Positions 17,893 through 26,436 of a stretch of 64,000 bases of DNA are shown here, piece after piece (the stretch's first letter is position 1; every line of letters begins with the position of its first letter). A program made the translations under genes and the position numbers. The DNA is from Micromonospora sp. WMMD812 (lineage in GTDB: Bacteria > Actinomycetota > Actinomycetes > Mycobacteriales > Micromonosporaceae). Under the pieces are notes generated by a model. That model did not search any database. It saw nothing but the letters and a program-made list of their open reading frames with translations, and was not told the origin of the DNA. The stretch is from contig NZ_CP114904.1 of assembly GCF_027497215.1 (NCBI RefSeq), forward strand, positions 1,240,001 to 1,304,000. Reading direction: 5' to 3'.

Positions 17893-17947
17893 TGATCAAG
17901 AGGTTGCGTCACCTGCGTCCGGTTCGCTGACGCAGACCTCTTGATCA
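17893..17947. repeat. REP-like palindrome, GATCA-GAGGTTG family (copy 1)
   Basis: TGATCAAGAGGT then TGCGTCA (17893-17911) pairs with 17928-17947, with one bulged G before ACCTCTTGATCA. It shares its arms and the bulge with the palindrome at 49242-49296, and its core with 30583-30639. Confidence 0.8.
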
Positions 17948-18526
17948 CCAGAGCTGCCGGCTGATCGACGCCATGGGCCCGAACGACGGCGTCCTCGGTG
18001 TCCGGTTTGGGCGGGCGGGTGGGTGCGGCGAGAAGGGAAGCGGGCCGGCGGCGGTGTGGGATCGGGTGAGCCGGTGTGGTGCCTGATGTCCGGTTCGGGC
18101 TCGGCGCGGGGCGGTGGTTTCCGGCCGGCTGGGCCGGTGTGGGTGCTTTGGCGTGTGACCGGGGGCATCCCCGGGCTGGAATCGTGGGCGGCCCGGGGTC
18201 GTTGAACATGGGCGACGGCCGAGGTAGCGCGCCGGTCTCCGGCTGACCTGGCCGGGTGACGCGGATGGCCTGGCCCCCGGAATGATGGTGGGCTGTCGGT
18301 CGTTGGATATGGACCCGGCGCGGTGCGGCACCCCCGCCCACCACCCGCCGGCCCTCCGGTCACGGTGAGCATCGCTCCCGACCGGAACCCCCGGGTCGCG
18401 GACCGTCCCCCGAGTTCGTCGATCCCGGTTTACAGACTTTCCCCTTGCGGACGCCGTGGGCGTGCCGCGTCCCGCATCACCGTCCCCCGTCTGGTGTGCG
18501 GGTGCACCCCCGAAGGAGCCTTTGTG

Positions 18527-19120
18527 ATGAACACGATCATGCGCAAGAGTGTTCTGGGTATCGCTGGTGTGGCTTTCGCTGGTGGGATCTTCGCCGGTCC
18601 GGTGGCCGCGCACGCCGCCACCCCCACCGTCGATGCCAAGCCCGTCGCGGTTGTGCACGTGGACAAGCCGGGTGTGGACGCGGGCAAGCTGATCCCGCAC
18701 GGTGTGCAGGGCGCGCAGTCGCGCATCGACCTGAACGACGAGCAGACCGCTAACGTCAAGGCGATCATCGCCGCGACGAAGAAGTCCGGTCTGGACGAGC
18801 GGGCCGCGGTGATCTCGATCGCTACCAGCCTGCAGGAGTCGAAGCTGGAGAACCTGGGCCACCTCGGCGACAAGAATGATCATGACTCGCTGGGCCTGTT
18901 CCAGCAGCGCCCGAGCTCGGGTTGGGGTAGCCCGGAGCAGATCACCGACCCGATCTACTCCACCCAGGCGTTCCTCAAGGGCCTCAAGCAGGTCGACGGG
19001 TGGCACGACATGCCGCTGACCGACGCCGCCCAGACCGTGCAGGTGTCGGCCTACCCCGACGCGTACGCGCAGTGGGAGCGGCAGGCCGCCGACCTCGTCA
19101 CCCAGCACTGGAACAGCTGA
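18527..19120 (+). CDS. Secreted protein related to the accessory domain of actinobacterial M23 peptidases
   Basis: A 197-aa exported protein. The start has basic residues (MNTIMRKS), a hydrophobic core and an AHAA cleavage site near residue 31. The mature part carries NVKAIIAATKKSGLDERAAVISIATSLQESKLENLGHLG and NDHDSLGLFQQRPSSGWG. I know this pattern from regions linked to M23 endopeptidases and phage-like lysozyme proteins in actinobacteria. ATSLQESKLENLG, with its conserved Glu, suggests a lysozyme-like fold acting on cell wall; activity is inferred. AAGGAG 8 bases upstream sets ATG 18527; GTG 18524 is possible. A very strong terminator follows. Confidence 0.8.
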   Translation: MNTIMRKSVLGIAGVAFAGGIFAGPVAAHAATPTVDAKPVAVVHVDKPGVDAGKLIPHGVQGAQSRIDLNDEQTANVKAIIAATKKSGLDERAAVISIATSLQESKLENLGHLGDKNDHDSLGLFQQRPSSGWGSPEQITDPIYSTQAFLKGLKQVDGWHDMPLTDAAQTVQVSAYPDAYAQWERQAADLVTQHWNS

Positions 19121-19140
19121 CCCCAGCAGAACAGCAACTA

Positions 19141-19185
19141 CGCCGCTGGCCGGCACCCCTCACCGAGGGGTGCCGGCCAGCGGCG
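19141..19185. terminator. 21-bp stem terminator between convergent genes
   Basis: CGCCGCTGGCCGGCACCCCTC (19141-19161 contains this arm) pairs perfectly with 19165-19185 around a 3-base loop. It separates the secreted-protein gene from uppP. Confidence 0.85.
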
Positions 19186-19198
19186 TGTCCACGGCGGA

Positions 19199-20035
19199 TC
19201 AGGTGGCGGTGATGGTGCCCGTCATCAGTAGGGCGAGGACCAGCGTGCCCAGCGCGACCCGGTAGAGCACGAAGACGTACAGGGTGTGGTGGGCGACGTA
19301 GCGCAGCAGCCAGGCGATGGCCGCGTACCCGACGCCGAAGGCGATGATCGTGGCCACGATCAGCATGGCGACCGTCGGTGCCGCCGTGCCCGGCGCGGAC
19401 GGTTCGAAGACGTCGCCGAGACTGAAGATCCCGGAGAGCACCACCGCCGGGATGGCGAGCAGGAACGAGTACCGGGCCGCCGTCTCCCGGGTGAGGTTCA
19501 GCAGCAGGCCGGCGGTGAGCGTGCCGCCGGAGCGGGACACTCCCGGGATCAGCGCCATCGCCTGGGCGAAGCCCATCACCACGCCGTCGCGCATCCGGAA
19601 GTTCTCCAGCGTGCGGGTCTGCCGTCCCCAGTACTCGGCGAACGCGAGCACGAAGGCGAAGACGATCAGCGTGGTGGCCACCAGCCAGAGGTTGCGGCCG
19701 GCGGTGCGGATCTGGTCCTTGAACAGATAGCCGAAGATCCCGATCGGGATGGTGCCGACGATGACGTACCAGCCCATCCGGTAGTCCAGGCTGGTGCGCA
19801 CCGACCGGTCCCACAGTCCCAGGACCCAGGTGCGGGTGATCCGCCAGATGTCCTTGGCGAAGTAGATGAGCACCGCCGCCTCGGTGCCCAGCTGGGTCAC
19901 CGCGGTGAACGACGCGCCGGCGTCGCGCCCGAAGAAGATCGCCGAGGTGATCCGCAGGTGGCCCGACGAACTGATCGGCAGGAATTCCGTGAGCCCCTGG
20001 ACGATGCCCAGGACGATGGCCTCGACCCAGGTCAC
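19199..20035 (-). CDS. uppP: Undecaprenyl-diphosphatase
   Basis: UppP (BacA) is an integral membrane enzyme that removes a phosphate from undecaprenyl diphosphate, recycling the lipid carrier of peptidoglycan synthesis. In 278 aa the two signature motifs are visible: [14 protein letters not shown] (about 14-27) and [20 protein letters not shown] (about 160-180). About eight hydrophobic segments span the protein. GTG 20035 overlaps the stop of the LLM oxidoreductase gene as GTGA, so the two are translated together. M. tuberculosis has uppP (Rv2136c) in the same neighbourhood as mshC. Confidence 0.96.
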   Translation of the reverse strand: MTWVEAIVLGIVQGLTEFLPISSSGHLRITSAIFFGRDAGASFTAVTQLGTEAAVLIYFAKDIWRITRTWVLGLWDRSVRTSLDYRMGWYVIVGTIPIGIFGYLFKDQIRTAGRNLWLVATTLIVFAFVLAFAEYWGRQTRTLENFRMRDGVVMGFAQAMALIPGVSRSGGTLTAGLLLNLTRETAARYSFLLAIPAVVLSGIFSLGDVFEPSAPGTAAPTVAMLIVATIIAFGVGYAAIAWLLRYVAHHTLYVFVLYRVALGTLVLALLMTGTITAT

Positions 20036-21084
20036 TCGCCGACTCCGGACAGCTCCAGGGCCTCGGCCACGGTACGCAGGGTCTGCACGCCGCTCTCCCG
20101 GTCCGCCACGAAGAGGGTCACCGACAGCGTCGTGACGCCGGCCTCGGCGTACTCCCGCATCCGCTCGGCGATGCGCTCCTTCGGGCCGAGCAGCGAGGTG
20201 CGGTCGATGAACTCCAGGGGCACCGCGGCGGCCGCGTCGCGCTGCCGCTTGGCGAGGTAGAGGTCCTGCACCTCCCGGGCGGCGTCGCCGTAGCCCATCC
20301 GGGTGGCCAGCTGGTTGTAGAAGTTCTGCTGCCGGCTGCCCATCCCGCCGACGTAGAGCGCGGCGTACCAGCGGACCAGCTCGGCGCAGGCGTGCACGTC
20401 GTCGCCGACCACCACCGGCACCGACGGCACGACGTCGAAACCGGCCAGCTCCTTGCCCGCCTTGGCGCGGCCGGCCCGCACCGAGTCCAGCTGCTCCTGG
20501 GCGAACTCGGGGGCGTAGAAGACGGCCAGCCAGCCGTCGGCGATCTCGCCGGCCAGCTCCAGGTTCTTCGGGCCGACCGCGGCCAGGTAGATCGGGATGT
20601 GCTCGCGCGGCGGGTGGAAGCCCAGCCGCAGCGCCTTGCCCGGGCCCTCGGGCAGCGGCAGCGTGTAGAACTCCCCGTCGTACGCGACCTCCTTGCGGGC
20701 GATCGCCAGCTTCACGATGTCCACGAACTCCCGGGTCCGCGCGAGCGGCTTGCCGAAGCGCACCCCGTGCCAGCCCTCGGAGACCTGCGGACCGGACACG
20801 CCGAGGCCGAGCCGGAACCGGCCGCCGGAGAGCGCGTCGATGGTCGCCGCGGTCATCGCGGTCATCGCCGGGGTGCGGCCGGGGATCTGCATCACCGCGC
20901 TGCCCACGTCGATCCGCTCGGTCTGACCGGCCATCCAGGCGAGCATGCTCGGCGAGTCGGAGCCGTAGGCCTCCGCCGCCCACACCACCGAGTAGCCGAG
21001 CCGATCCGCCTCCTGAGCCAAGGCCAGATGGTCGGCGGGTGTACTCCACGCCGTCTGGTATCCGAGGCTGAGCCCGAGTCGCAC
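20032..21084 (-). CDS. LLM class F420-dependent oxidoreductase (Rv3520c type)
   Basis: A 350-aa TIM-barrel oxidoreductase of the luciferase-like family that probably uses coenzyme F420. Visible features: [53 protein letters not shown] (about 36-80), [20 protein letters not shown] (about 88-107) and [24 protein letters not shown] (about 164-187). These match the Rv3520c subfamily as I recall it. The substrate is unknown. GTG 21084 follows GGGGGAGGA. It is coupled to uppP downstream and divergent from the aldo/keto reductase across 190 bp. Confidence 0.9.
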   Translation of the reverse strand: MRLGLSLGYQTAWSTPADHLALAQEADRLGYSVVWAAEAYGSDSPSMLAWMAGQTERIDVGSAVMQIPGRTPAMTAMTAATIDALSGGRFRLGLGVSGPQVSEGWHGVRFGKPLARTREFVDIVKLAIARKEVAYDGEFYTLPLPEGPGKALRLGFHPPREHIPIYLAAVGPKNLELAGEIADGWLAVFYAPEFAQEQLDSVRAGRAKAGKELAGFDVVPSVPVVVGDDVHACAELVRWYAALYVGGMGSRQQNFYNQLATRMGYGDAAREVQDLYLAKRQRDAAAAVPLEFIDRTSLLGPKERIAERMREYAEAGVTTLSVTLFVADRESGVQTLRTVAEALELSGVGE

Positions 21085-21274
21085 TGGTCCTCCCCCATCC
21101 GCACCACAGGTCGCACCAGGTTACGCAATGCCGGCTGTCGACTCGATCACCGGCTCACCGACAAGCGGGCGGAGCAGGATCCGGGCGGCCCGCCGGCAGG
21201 AACACCGGCAGAAGTCGCCAGACATGACGGGAGCGAGGATATCGGTTGCGGCAGGTTCGAAATAAGGTTCACCC

Positions 21275-22246
21275 ATGCAACAGCGACCGCTCGGCCGAAG
21301 CGGGCTGGCGGTTTCGCGGCTCGCGCTCGGCACCATGACCTGGGGACGGGACACCGACGCCGACGATGCTGCCGCCCAGCTGAAGAGTTACCTCGACGCG
21401 GGCGGCAACCTGATCGACACGGCCGACGTCTACGGCGACGGTGACGCCGAGTCGGTGATCGGGTCGCTGCTCGGCACCCTGGTCCCCCGCGACGACCTGC
21501 TGATCGCTACCAAGGCGGGGTTGCGGCCGGGCAACGGCCGGCGCCGCGACAACTCCCGGGGCCACCTGCTGCGTACGTTGGATGCCTCGCTGCGCCGGCT
21601 CGGCACCGACCACGTCGACCTGTTCCAGGTGCACGGGTACGATCCGGCCACCCCGCTGGAGGAGACCCTCGCGGCCCTCGACCACGCGGTGGCCAGCGGC
21701 CGGGTCCGGTACGTCGGCGTGTCCAACTTCTCCGGCTGGCAGACCGCCCGCGCGGCCACCTGGCAGACCGCGTGGCCCGGCCGGGCGCCCGTGGTGGCCG
21801 CCCAGGTGGAGTACTCGCTGCTGGAACGGGGGGTGGAGCGGGAGGTGCTGCCCGCCTGCGACGCGCTCGGCCTGGGTGTGCTGCCCTGGTCGCCGCTCGG
21901 GCGTGGGGTGCTGACCGGCAAGTACCGGCACGGCCGTCCGGCGGACTCCCGGGCCGCGTCGCCGCACTTCGAGCGGTTCGTGGCCACCTACCTCGACCCG
22001 CGCTGCTCCAGCATCGTGGAGGCGGTGGTGACCGCCGCCGGTGGGCTCGGGGTCTCGCCGCTGGAGGTGGCGCTGGCCTGGATCCGGGACCGGCCCGGGG
22101 TGACCGCCCCGATCCTGGGCGCCCGCACGGTCGGGCAGTTGCTCGGCGCGCTCCAGGTGGAGCGGATGACCCTGCCGGAGGAGATCACCACCGCGCTGGA
22201 CGACGTCTCGTCGTTGCCGGTCGGCTATCCCGAGCGCGACAGCTGA
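21275..22246 (+). CDS. Aldo/keto reductase
   Basis: A 323-aa NADPH-dependent reductase with a TIM-barrel fold. The catalytic tetrad is complete: Asp in LIDTADVYG (about 49), Tyr in the same motif (54), Lys in ATKAG (about 79) and His in FQVHGYD (about 117). GVSNFSGWQ and PWSPLGRGVLTGKY are the usual family blocks, and IPAs cofactor-site equivalent is ILGARTVGQL near 290. TAAGGT ends 6 bases before ATG 21275, so the gene is likely leaderless. The substrate is unknown. Confidence 0.93.
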   Translation: MQQRPLGRSGLAVSRLALGTMTWGRDTDADDAAAQLKSYLDAGGNLIDTADVYGDGDAESVIGSLLGTLVPRDDLLIATKAGLRPGNGRRRDNSRGHLLRTLDASLRRLGTDHVDLFQVHGYDPATPLEETLAALDHAVASGRVRYVGVSNFSGWQTARAATWQTAWPGRAPVVAAQVEYSLLERGVEREVLPACDALGLGVLPWSPLGRGVLTGKYRHGRPADSRAASPHFERFVATYLDPRCSSIVEAVVTAAGGLGVSPLEVALAWIRDRPGVTAPILGARTVGQLLGALQVERMTLPEEITTALDDVSSLPVGYPERDS

Positions 22247-22320
22247 CTGGCCGCGGCCGTCGGCCCGCGCTGCCGGCGCCGCAGAGCGGGGACCGGCGCC
22301 GGACGGACCGGCGGCGTGTG

Positions 22321-23229
22321 TCAGGGGGTCGGCCGCTGGCCGGGGATCTCGAGGATCGCGGTCAGGAACCGGGACTGGTCGTCGCGGGGCGCGGGGTTGA
22401 CGATCCGGATCCACGACCCGTCGTCGAAGAAGATGGTGGACGGGAACTGCACCAGCCCGGCCACGCCCCGCTCCGAGTCGACGCGAGCCACCCGGCTGCG
22501 CGGCACGCTCCACAGCACCCGCGGCTGGCGCCGGTCGGGGCGGTCCGGGTCGGGGCGGGGGCCCATCCGCAACAGGTGCAGGTGGGTGTCGGTCACCGCG
22601 AGCGGGGTGCCGGTGTACCGCTCGAGGAAGAGCAGCAGGCTGCCCGCGAGGGTGGCGAGGTCGCCGCTGAAGACGTACCGGCGCCGGTAGGCGATCTCGG
22701 CGAGCTGGTCGGCCAGCGGGCGGTACCGGCTGAGCCGGAACAGTGCCCGGAACGCCTCCTGCTCCTCGGTCAGGGGGACCGGTTCCCGCTGCGCCGGCTG
22801 GTGCGGCGGCCCCGGCTCCGGCGTCGCCTCCTCGGGCAGGCCGGCGGCGACGGCGGCGGCCTTGCCCGGCAGCAGCAGGACGCCGGCGGCCAGCCGCACC
22901 GGTGTCATGACCGCGTCGACCCAGACCAGCGGGTTGACGATGTTGAGCAGACCGAACAGCGCCCGGGGGTCGAGCGCCTCGGCCATCTCGCTGGACATCC
23001 GGTCGGCGAGCTGGCTGCCGGCGCGGTGCGTCTCGGGCGCCCGGACCGGGGCGAGCCCGACGTAGCGCAGCTCCTGCTCGGGAACCAGCGGCGCGACCAG
23101 GGCCCGTTCGGGCTCGTCGCTGCCGCGGAACTCCTCGCGCAGCTCGCGGGCCTTGTCTCGGGCGGCCCGCGCGCCGCCGAGCATCGCGTCGGTGAACCGA
23201 CCGAGCCGACCCCGCTCCCCTGACGTCAC
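22321..23229 (-). CDS. Hypothetical protein with PH-like C-terminus, ESX-module partner
   Basis: A 302-aa protein I cannot name. Residues 1-35 are helical and basic. About 90-130 is a hydrophobic membrane-associating segment (LVWVDAVMTPVRLAAGVLLL). About 165-300 reads like a PH-type barrel (YTGTPLAVTDTHLHLLRMG, then VLWSVPRSRVARVDSERG and FDDGSWIRIVNP). GTG 23229 is set by GAGGAGG. It lies 20 bp downstream of the WXG-type effector gene in the same direction, so it may be its immunity or chaperone partner; that is inferred. Confidence 0.65.
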   Translation of the reverse strand: MTSGERGRLGRFTDAMLGGARAARDKARELREEFRGSDEPERALVAPLVPEQELRYVGLAPVRAPETHRAGSQLADRMSSEMAEALDPRALFGLLNIVNPLVWVDAVMTPVRLAAGVLLLPGKAAAVAAGLPEEATPEPGPPHQPAQREPVPLTEEQEAFRALFRLSRYRPLADQLAEIAYRRRYVFSGDLATLAGSLLLFLERYTGTPLAVTDTHLHLLRMGPRPDPDRPDRRQPRVLWSVPRSRVARVDSERGVAGLVQFPSTIFFDDGSWIRIVNPAPRDDQSRFLTAILEIPGQRPTP

Positions 23230-23249
23230 GCCGTACCTCCTCGACGGGC

Positions 23250-24311
23250 CTAACGACCCGCCGGCTGGTCGGCAGGCGGCTGCCCGAAGACATTCTGGTC
23301 GATCCAGTCGGCGCCGTCCTGCACCGCCTGGCCGACCTGGTCGCTGACCAGGTCCGCGCCGGGCACCGAGAGGCCGGAGGTGAGCGCGAGCGTCCCCCAG
23401 GTCACGCCGTGGACGACCGAGTTCGGCACGTTCCAGGGCAGGTTGGTGGCCCAGTCGCGGGCGATCACCCGAGCGCCGTCGGTGACGCCGTGCGCCCGCA
23501 GCGCGGCGGCCCGGTCGAGGGTGCTCATGTCGAACGGCGAACCCGACTTGCCCAGCTTGTAGGTGCCCTTCGTCGGGTCGGTGACCTTGTGGTACCACTT
23601 GTCGGCCTTGCCGGCCGCGCGCCGCTTGTCGGCGTACTTCGCGCCGGCGCGCAGCGCCTTCTGCTTGTCGACCAGCTTGTCGAGGTGGCTGCGCAGCTTA
23701 CGCAGGTAGAGCAGCACCCGCTGGAGCAGCCTGATCACCTTCTGCAGGTGGGTGGCGAGCGGTCGGATGACCTTCAGCGCACGGGTCACCGCGATCATGC
23801 CCCGGGTCACCGCCAGCCCCACGCCGGCCGCCCAGGAGGCCCCGGCGGTGAACGGCGCCATGAGCAACGCGGTCACCAGCGTGACCAGCAGGAAGTTCAC
23901 GAACTCGACGCAGAGGTCGACCAGCACGTCGTGCACGGTCTGCAGGCCGTCGGCGACGCCCCGCAGGTACTCCGCGGTCGCGGCGAACTGCTCGGCGAGA
24001 TCGAGGAGCTGCTGCTCCACCTCGGCCATGCGCCGGCCGTACGCCTCACCGGCGGGCGAGCGCCACCCGACCTGCGCCGCCTCCCGGGTGCCACGATGGC
24101 CCTGTGCCAGGTCACGGATCTGGCCGGCGAGCGCGTCCCACTCGGCGGCCTTGGCGCGCAGGGCGGCGGGCTCGCCGTCGACCATGTCGACCAGCTGGAT
24201 GAGTGGCCAGGCCAGGGTGCGGCAGACGCTGTCGACCGCGTCCTGCACACCGGAGAGCGCGTTGTCGAGGCCGTTCCACAGTTGCACGGCGCTGCCGGCC
24301 GGCCCGCTCAT
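23250..24311 (-). CDS. WXG-type (type VII/ESX) secreted effector candidate
   Basis: A 353-aa protein with a helical WXG-like N-terminal hairpin (about 50-125; turn at VGWRSPAGEAYGRRM). A hydrophobic stretch follows (about 135-175: VNFLLVTLVTALLMAPFTAG, VGLAVTRGMIAV), then a very basic coiled region (about 185-235). The C-terminal 110 residues (YHKVTDPTKGTYKLGKSGSPFDM...) look like a separate folded domain. This layout fits polymorphic toxins exported by ESX systems, but no catalytic motif was recognised. Its start overlaps the EspC-like gene as ATGA. Confidence 0.7.
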   Translation of the reverse strand: MSGPAGSAVQLWNGLDNALSGVQDAVDSVCRTLAWPLIQLVDMVDGEPAALRAKAAEWDALAGQIRDLAQGHRGTREAAQVGWRSPAGEAYGRRMAEVEQQLLDLAEQFAATAEYLRGVADGLQTVHDVLVDLCVEFVNFLLVTLVTALLMAPFTAGASWAAGVGLAVTRGMIAVTRALKVIRPLATHLQKVIRLLQRVLLYLRKLRSHLDKLVDKQKALRAGAKYADKRRAAGKADKWYHKVTDPTKGTYKLGKSGSPFDMSTLDRAAALRAHGVTDGARVIARDWATNLPWNVPNSVVHGVTWGTLALTSGLSVPGADLVSDQVGQAVQDGADWIDQNVFGQPPADQPAGR

Positions 24312-24640
24312 CGGGCCATCCCGGACTGGATCGCCTTGAACCCGGAGTCGATGTCCTGCTCGTTGCGCTCGTACGCGTCGACCGTGTCGGAGAGCGCCGC
24401 GGCGACCCGGCCGAACGCGGCCTGCGCGGCGCGGAACAGCTCCTGGCCGCCGGTGACCTGCTCCGCGTACTTGTCACGCAGCATGTCGCTGGCGAACGGC
24501 AGGTGGCCGAAGGCGTCCGACGGCACGTCGCCGGCCGAGGCGAGCTGACCCTCCAGCGCGGCGAGCGAGCTGCCGACCTGCTTCGCGGCGGTCTCCAGTC
24601 GACGGACCGCCTGCACGTCGACGTCGATATCCGGTGGCAT
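24308..24640 (-). CDS. EspC-like ESX substrate/partner
   Basis: A 110-aa all-helical protein of the ESX-1 secreted EspC type (PF10824, by resemblance). The two-helix layout is broken near residue 45-50 by HLPFASDM. YERNE near the C-terminus fits the YxxxD/E type VII export signal. ATG 24640 is set by GGGGGAGGAA. It is the first gene of a three-gene unit and its stop overlaps the effector start (ATGA), so the two are probably made and exported as a complex. Confidence 0.75.
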   Translation of the reverse strand: MPPDIDVDVQAVRRLETAAKQVGSSLAALEGQLASAGDVPSDAFGHLPFASDMLRDKYAEQVTGGQELFRAAQAAFGRVAAALSDTVDAYERNEQDIDSGFKAIQSGMAR

Positions 24641-24734
24641 GCCGTTCCTCCCCCGTGTGTCCGGCGCACCGACGATACGATTCCCCGGCCACCGGGCACC
24701 ACCCCGGTACCACCGTCCACGGGGGAGGAATCTC

Positions 24735-25154
24735 ATGACTGACCCGATGTCCGCGTTCGACGCGCTCGCCGGACGGATCGCCGACATCGAGCGCCGGTTC
24801 GCCGGCCTGCGCGACGACCTGGCCGAACTGTCCGCCACCGGGACCGACGAGAACGGGCTCGTGTCGGTGACCGTCGACGCCACCGGTGGGCTCACCGGCC
24901 TCACCTTCGCGCCGACCGCGCTGCGTGCCGGCACCGAAGGGCTGGCCGAGCTGGTGCTCGAGGCGTACCGGCGCGCCCGCACGGCCGCCACCGAACAGGT
25001 CGAGGAGCACACCGAGGGGCTGGACGCCAAGCTCGGCGCCGGGCTGAGCGACCTGTTCGGCACTCCGGGCGACTTCTCGGCGATGGGCCGCCTCGAGGAG
25101 ACCATCAGCCGGCTCGGGCGGCTGGACGGCCGCCTGCCCGGCTCGCCCGCATGA
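24735..25154 (+). CDS. YbaB/EbfC-type DNA-binding family protein
   Basis: A 139-aa protein with the YbaB layout: a helix (about 5-35), a central sheet (GLVSVTVDATGGLTGLTFAPTALRAG, about 44-69), then a long helix (LAELVLEAYRRARTAATEQVEEHTEG). YbaB-like genes often accompany ESX loci in actinobacteria. ATG 24735 follows GGGGGAGGAA. It is divergent from the EspC-like gene and coupled by ATGA to the next gene. Confidence 0.75.
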   Translation: MTDPMSAFDALAGRIADIERRFAGLRDDLAELSATGTDENGLVSVTVDATGGLTGLTFAPTALRAGTEGLAELVLEAYRRARTAATEQVEEHTEGLDAKLGAGLSDLFGTPGDFSAMGRLEETISRLGRLDGRLPGSPA

Positions 25155-25894
25155 CCTCGCCGACGTGGCCGCAGATCGTCACGCGGCTACGGGACACCCT
25201 CACGGCCTGCGACCGCGACACCGACCTGGAGCTGGCCGCCGGGCCGCGCGCGATGCGGCTCCTGGTCCGTCGCGAGGTGGTGCGGGTGGTCTGCCCGGGC
25301 TACGACGAGGCGCGCCTGACCGCGCTCGGCTGGCAGCGTCCGACCGGCGAGGCCGGCTGGTGGTACGAGACGCCGCGCACCCCGGAGCGGCTGGACTGGC
25401 TCAGCATGTTCGTCGCCCGCACCGCGGCCGAGGTGCTGACCGGTGACCCCGGCGCGCTCTCCTGCCGGCCGGTGCCACCGGCCGCGGAGCCCGGCGGACC
25501 GGTGCCGGAGCCGCCGGTGGTGGAGCCGCCGGTGGTGGAGCTGCTCGCCGCGGCCGCCGACCGGCGGGACCTCCCCGGCTACCTCGGGGTGCTGGCCGGC
25601 GCGACGGTCTGCGTCCCCCTGGCGGGTGAGCCGGCGGAGGACGGCGACTTCCCGTGGACGGTGGTCGGCGACGCGGCCGGCGCGCCGCTGCTGCCGGTCT
25701 TCACCTCCCCCGGGGTCCTCGCCGCGTTCGCCGGGGAGGGCGTGCCGTTCGTCGCGCTGCCCTGCGCCGAGCTGTTCGAGGACTGGCCGGACGCGTCCTG
25801 GGGGCTGGCGGTGGACCCAGGCAGCGCCCGGGCGGTCGCCCTGTCGGCGCCGGCCCTGGCCGCGCTGATCGCGACCAACGTGCCAGCCGGGTAA
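25151..25894 (+). CDS. SseB/TY-Chap-like protein of the ESX module
   Basis: A 247-aa protein in two parts joined by a Pro/Val/Glu repeat linker (about 117-135, twice PPVVEPPV-like). The N-terminal part (RLRDTLTACDRDTDLELAAG..., WWYETPRTPERLDWLSMFVARTAAEVL) resembles T7SS-associated TY-Chap domains. The C-terminal part (ATVCVPLAGEPAEDGDFPWTV, LLPVFTSPGVLAAFAGEG, GLAVDPGS) is SseB-like. Such proteins are proposed chaperones or immunity factors. The ATGA overlap with the YbaB gene indicates coupled expression. Confidence 0.65.
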   Translation: MTSPTWPQIVTRLRDTLTACDRDTDLELAAGPRAMRLLVRREVVRVVCPGYDEARLTALGWQRPTGEAGWWYETPRTPERLDWLSMFVARTAAEVLTGDPGALSCRPVPPAAEPGGPVPEPPVVEPPVVELLAAAADRRDLPGYLGVLAGATVCVPLAGEPAEDGDFPWTVVGDAAGAPLLPVFTSPGVLAAFAGEGVPFVALPCAELFEDWPDASWGLAVDPGSARAVALSAPALAALIATNVPAG

Positions 25895-26164
25895 CGCCGG
25901 GCCGGTGGGCGGGCCGGTCCGCGGGCGACACGCGGCGGTTCCGCCGCCTCGGCCGGCCGGCTGCGCGGGGCGCGACGGCTCAGCCTTCTCGCTGGCCGCC
26001 GTACTGCAAGGCGCGGCGGTCCGCCGCGTCTACCGGCCGGCTGCGCGGGGCGCGGGTGGCGAATCCGCCGTGGCGCTCAGGGCGGCACGAACCACCCGCG
26101 GCAGCGGCGTCGATCACGCCGCAGGGGGTGGCGGACAGCCGCCGAGCTGGGCAGCATAGGGCCC
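25895..26164. repeat. Intergenic region with two 44-bp direct repeats
   Basis: About 44 bp beginning CGCGGCGGT at 25931-25974 recurs at 26012-26054 with four differences, a period of 81 bp. Both end CCGGCCGGCTGCGCGGGGCG. Each copy starts with a small palindrome (CGGCGG...CCGCCG). No gene was seen. Confidence 0.65.
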
Positions 26165-26356
26165 ATGGACTACGAATACGCGCCGCTGCGGTTGCCGCCG
26201 AATGTCGACCGGTTGACCGCCGCGGCGCAGCTGGCGATCCAGGCGGAGTTCTCCGGATGGGAGTTGGCCCGGGTGCGGCTGTTTCGGGACGGCACGCGGC
26301 AGGTGATGCTGCGCCGTCGGCGGGTCAACCAGCCGCAGCCGGGCCTGTCGTACTGA
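26165..26356 (+). CDS. DUF5703 family protein
   Basis: A 63-aa protein matching DUF5703 as I recall it: MDYEYAPLRLPPNVDRL, then LAIQAEFSGWELARVRLFRDGTRQVMLRRR. The layout is strand-helix-strand-strand, with a basic end. In related actinomycetes this gene lies between the aldo/keto reductase and an M20 peptidase, the order kept here around the inserted ESX-like genes. Function unknown. Confidence 0.85.
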   Translation: MDYEYAPLRLPPNVDRLTAAAQLAIQAEFSGWELARVRLFRDGTRQVMLRRRRVNQPQPGLSY

Positions 26357-26363
26357 GCGGCCC

Positions 26364-26381
26364 GCCCGGCGTACGCCGGGC
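26364..26381. terminator. 18-bp palindrome between convergent genes
   Basis: GCCCGGCGTACGCCGGGC is a perfect palindrome 7 bp after the DUF5703 stop, with no T-run. It is a possible weak terminator. Confidence 0.45.
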
Positions 26382-26436
26382 GCCGCGCCCGCGCCCCGAG
26401 GCCGTGCCGTGCCGGCCGGCCCCGGGGCGGCGCCGA

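Larger units (their letters stand above)
17353..18526. other. 1.17-kb gene-free region with repeats, then long leader of secreted-protein gene
   Basis: No frame here is convincing. It holds the heptamer array (17752-17807), two palindromes (17808-17855, 17893-17947) and a long upstream region for the gene at 18527. The 300 bases before that gene are typical of a structured leader, but I could not assign them to a known riboswitch class. The composition resembles the surrounding DNA. Confidence 0.55.

Noticed and set aside
18200..18526. Cyclic-di-AMP riboswitch
   Set aside because: Context fits, but I could not align its conserved core to the sequence.
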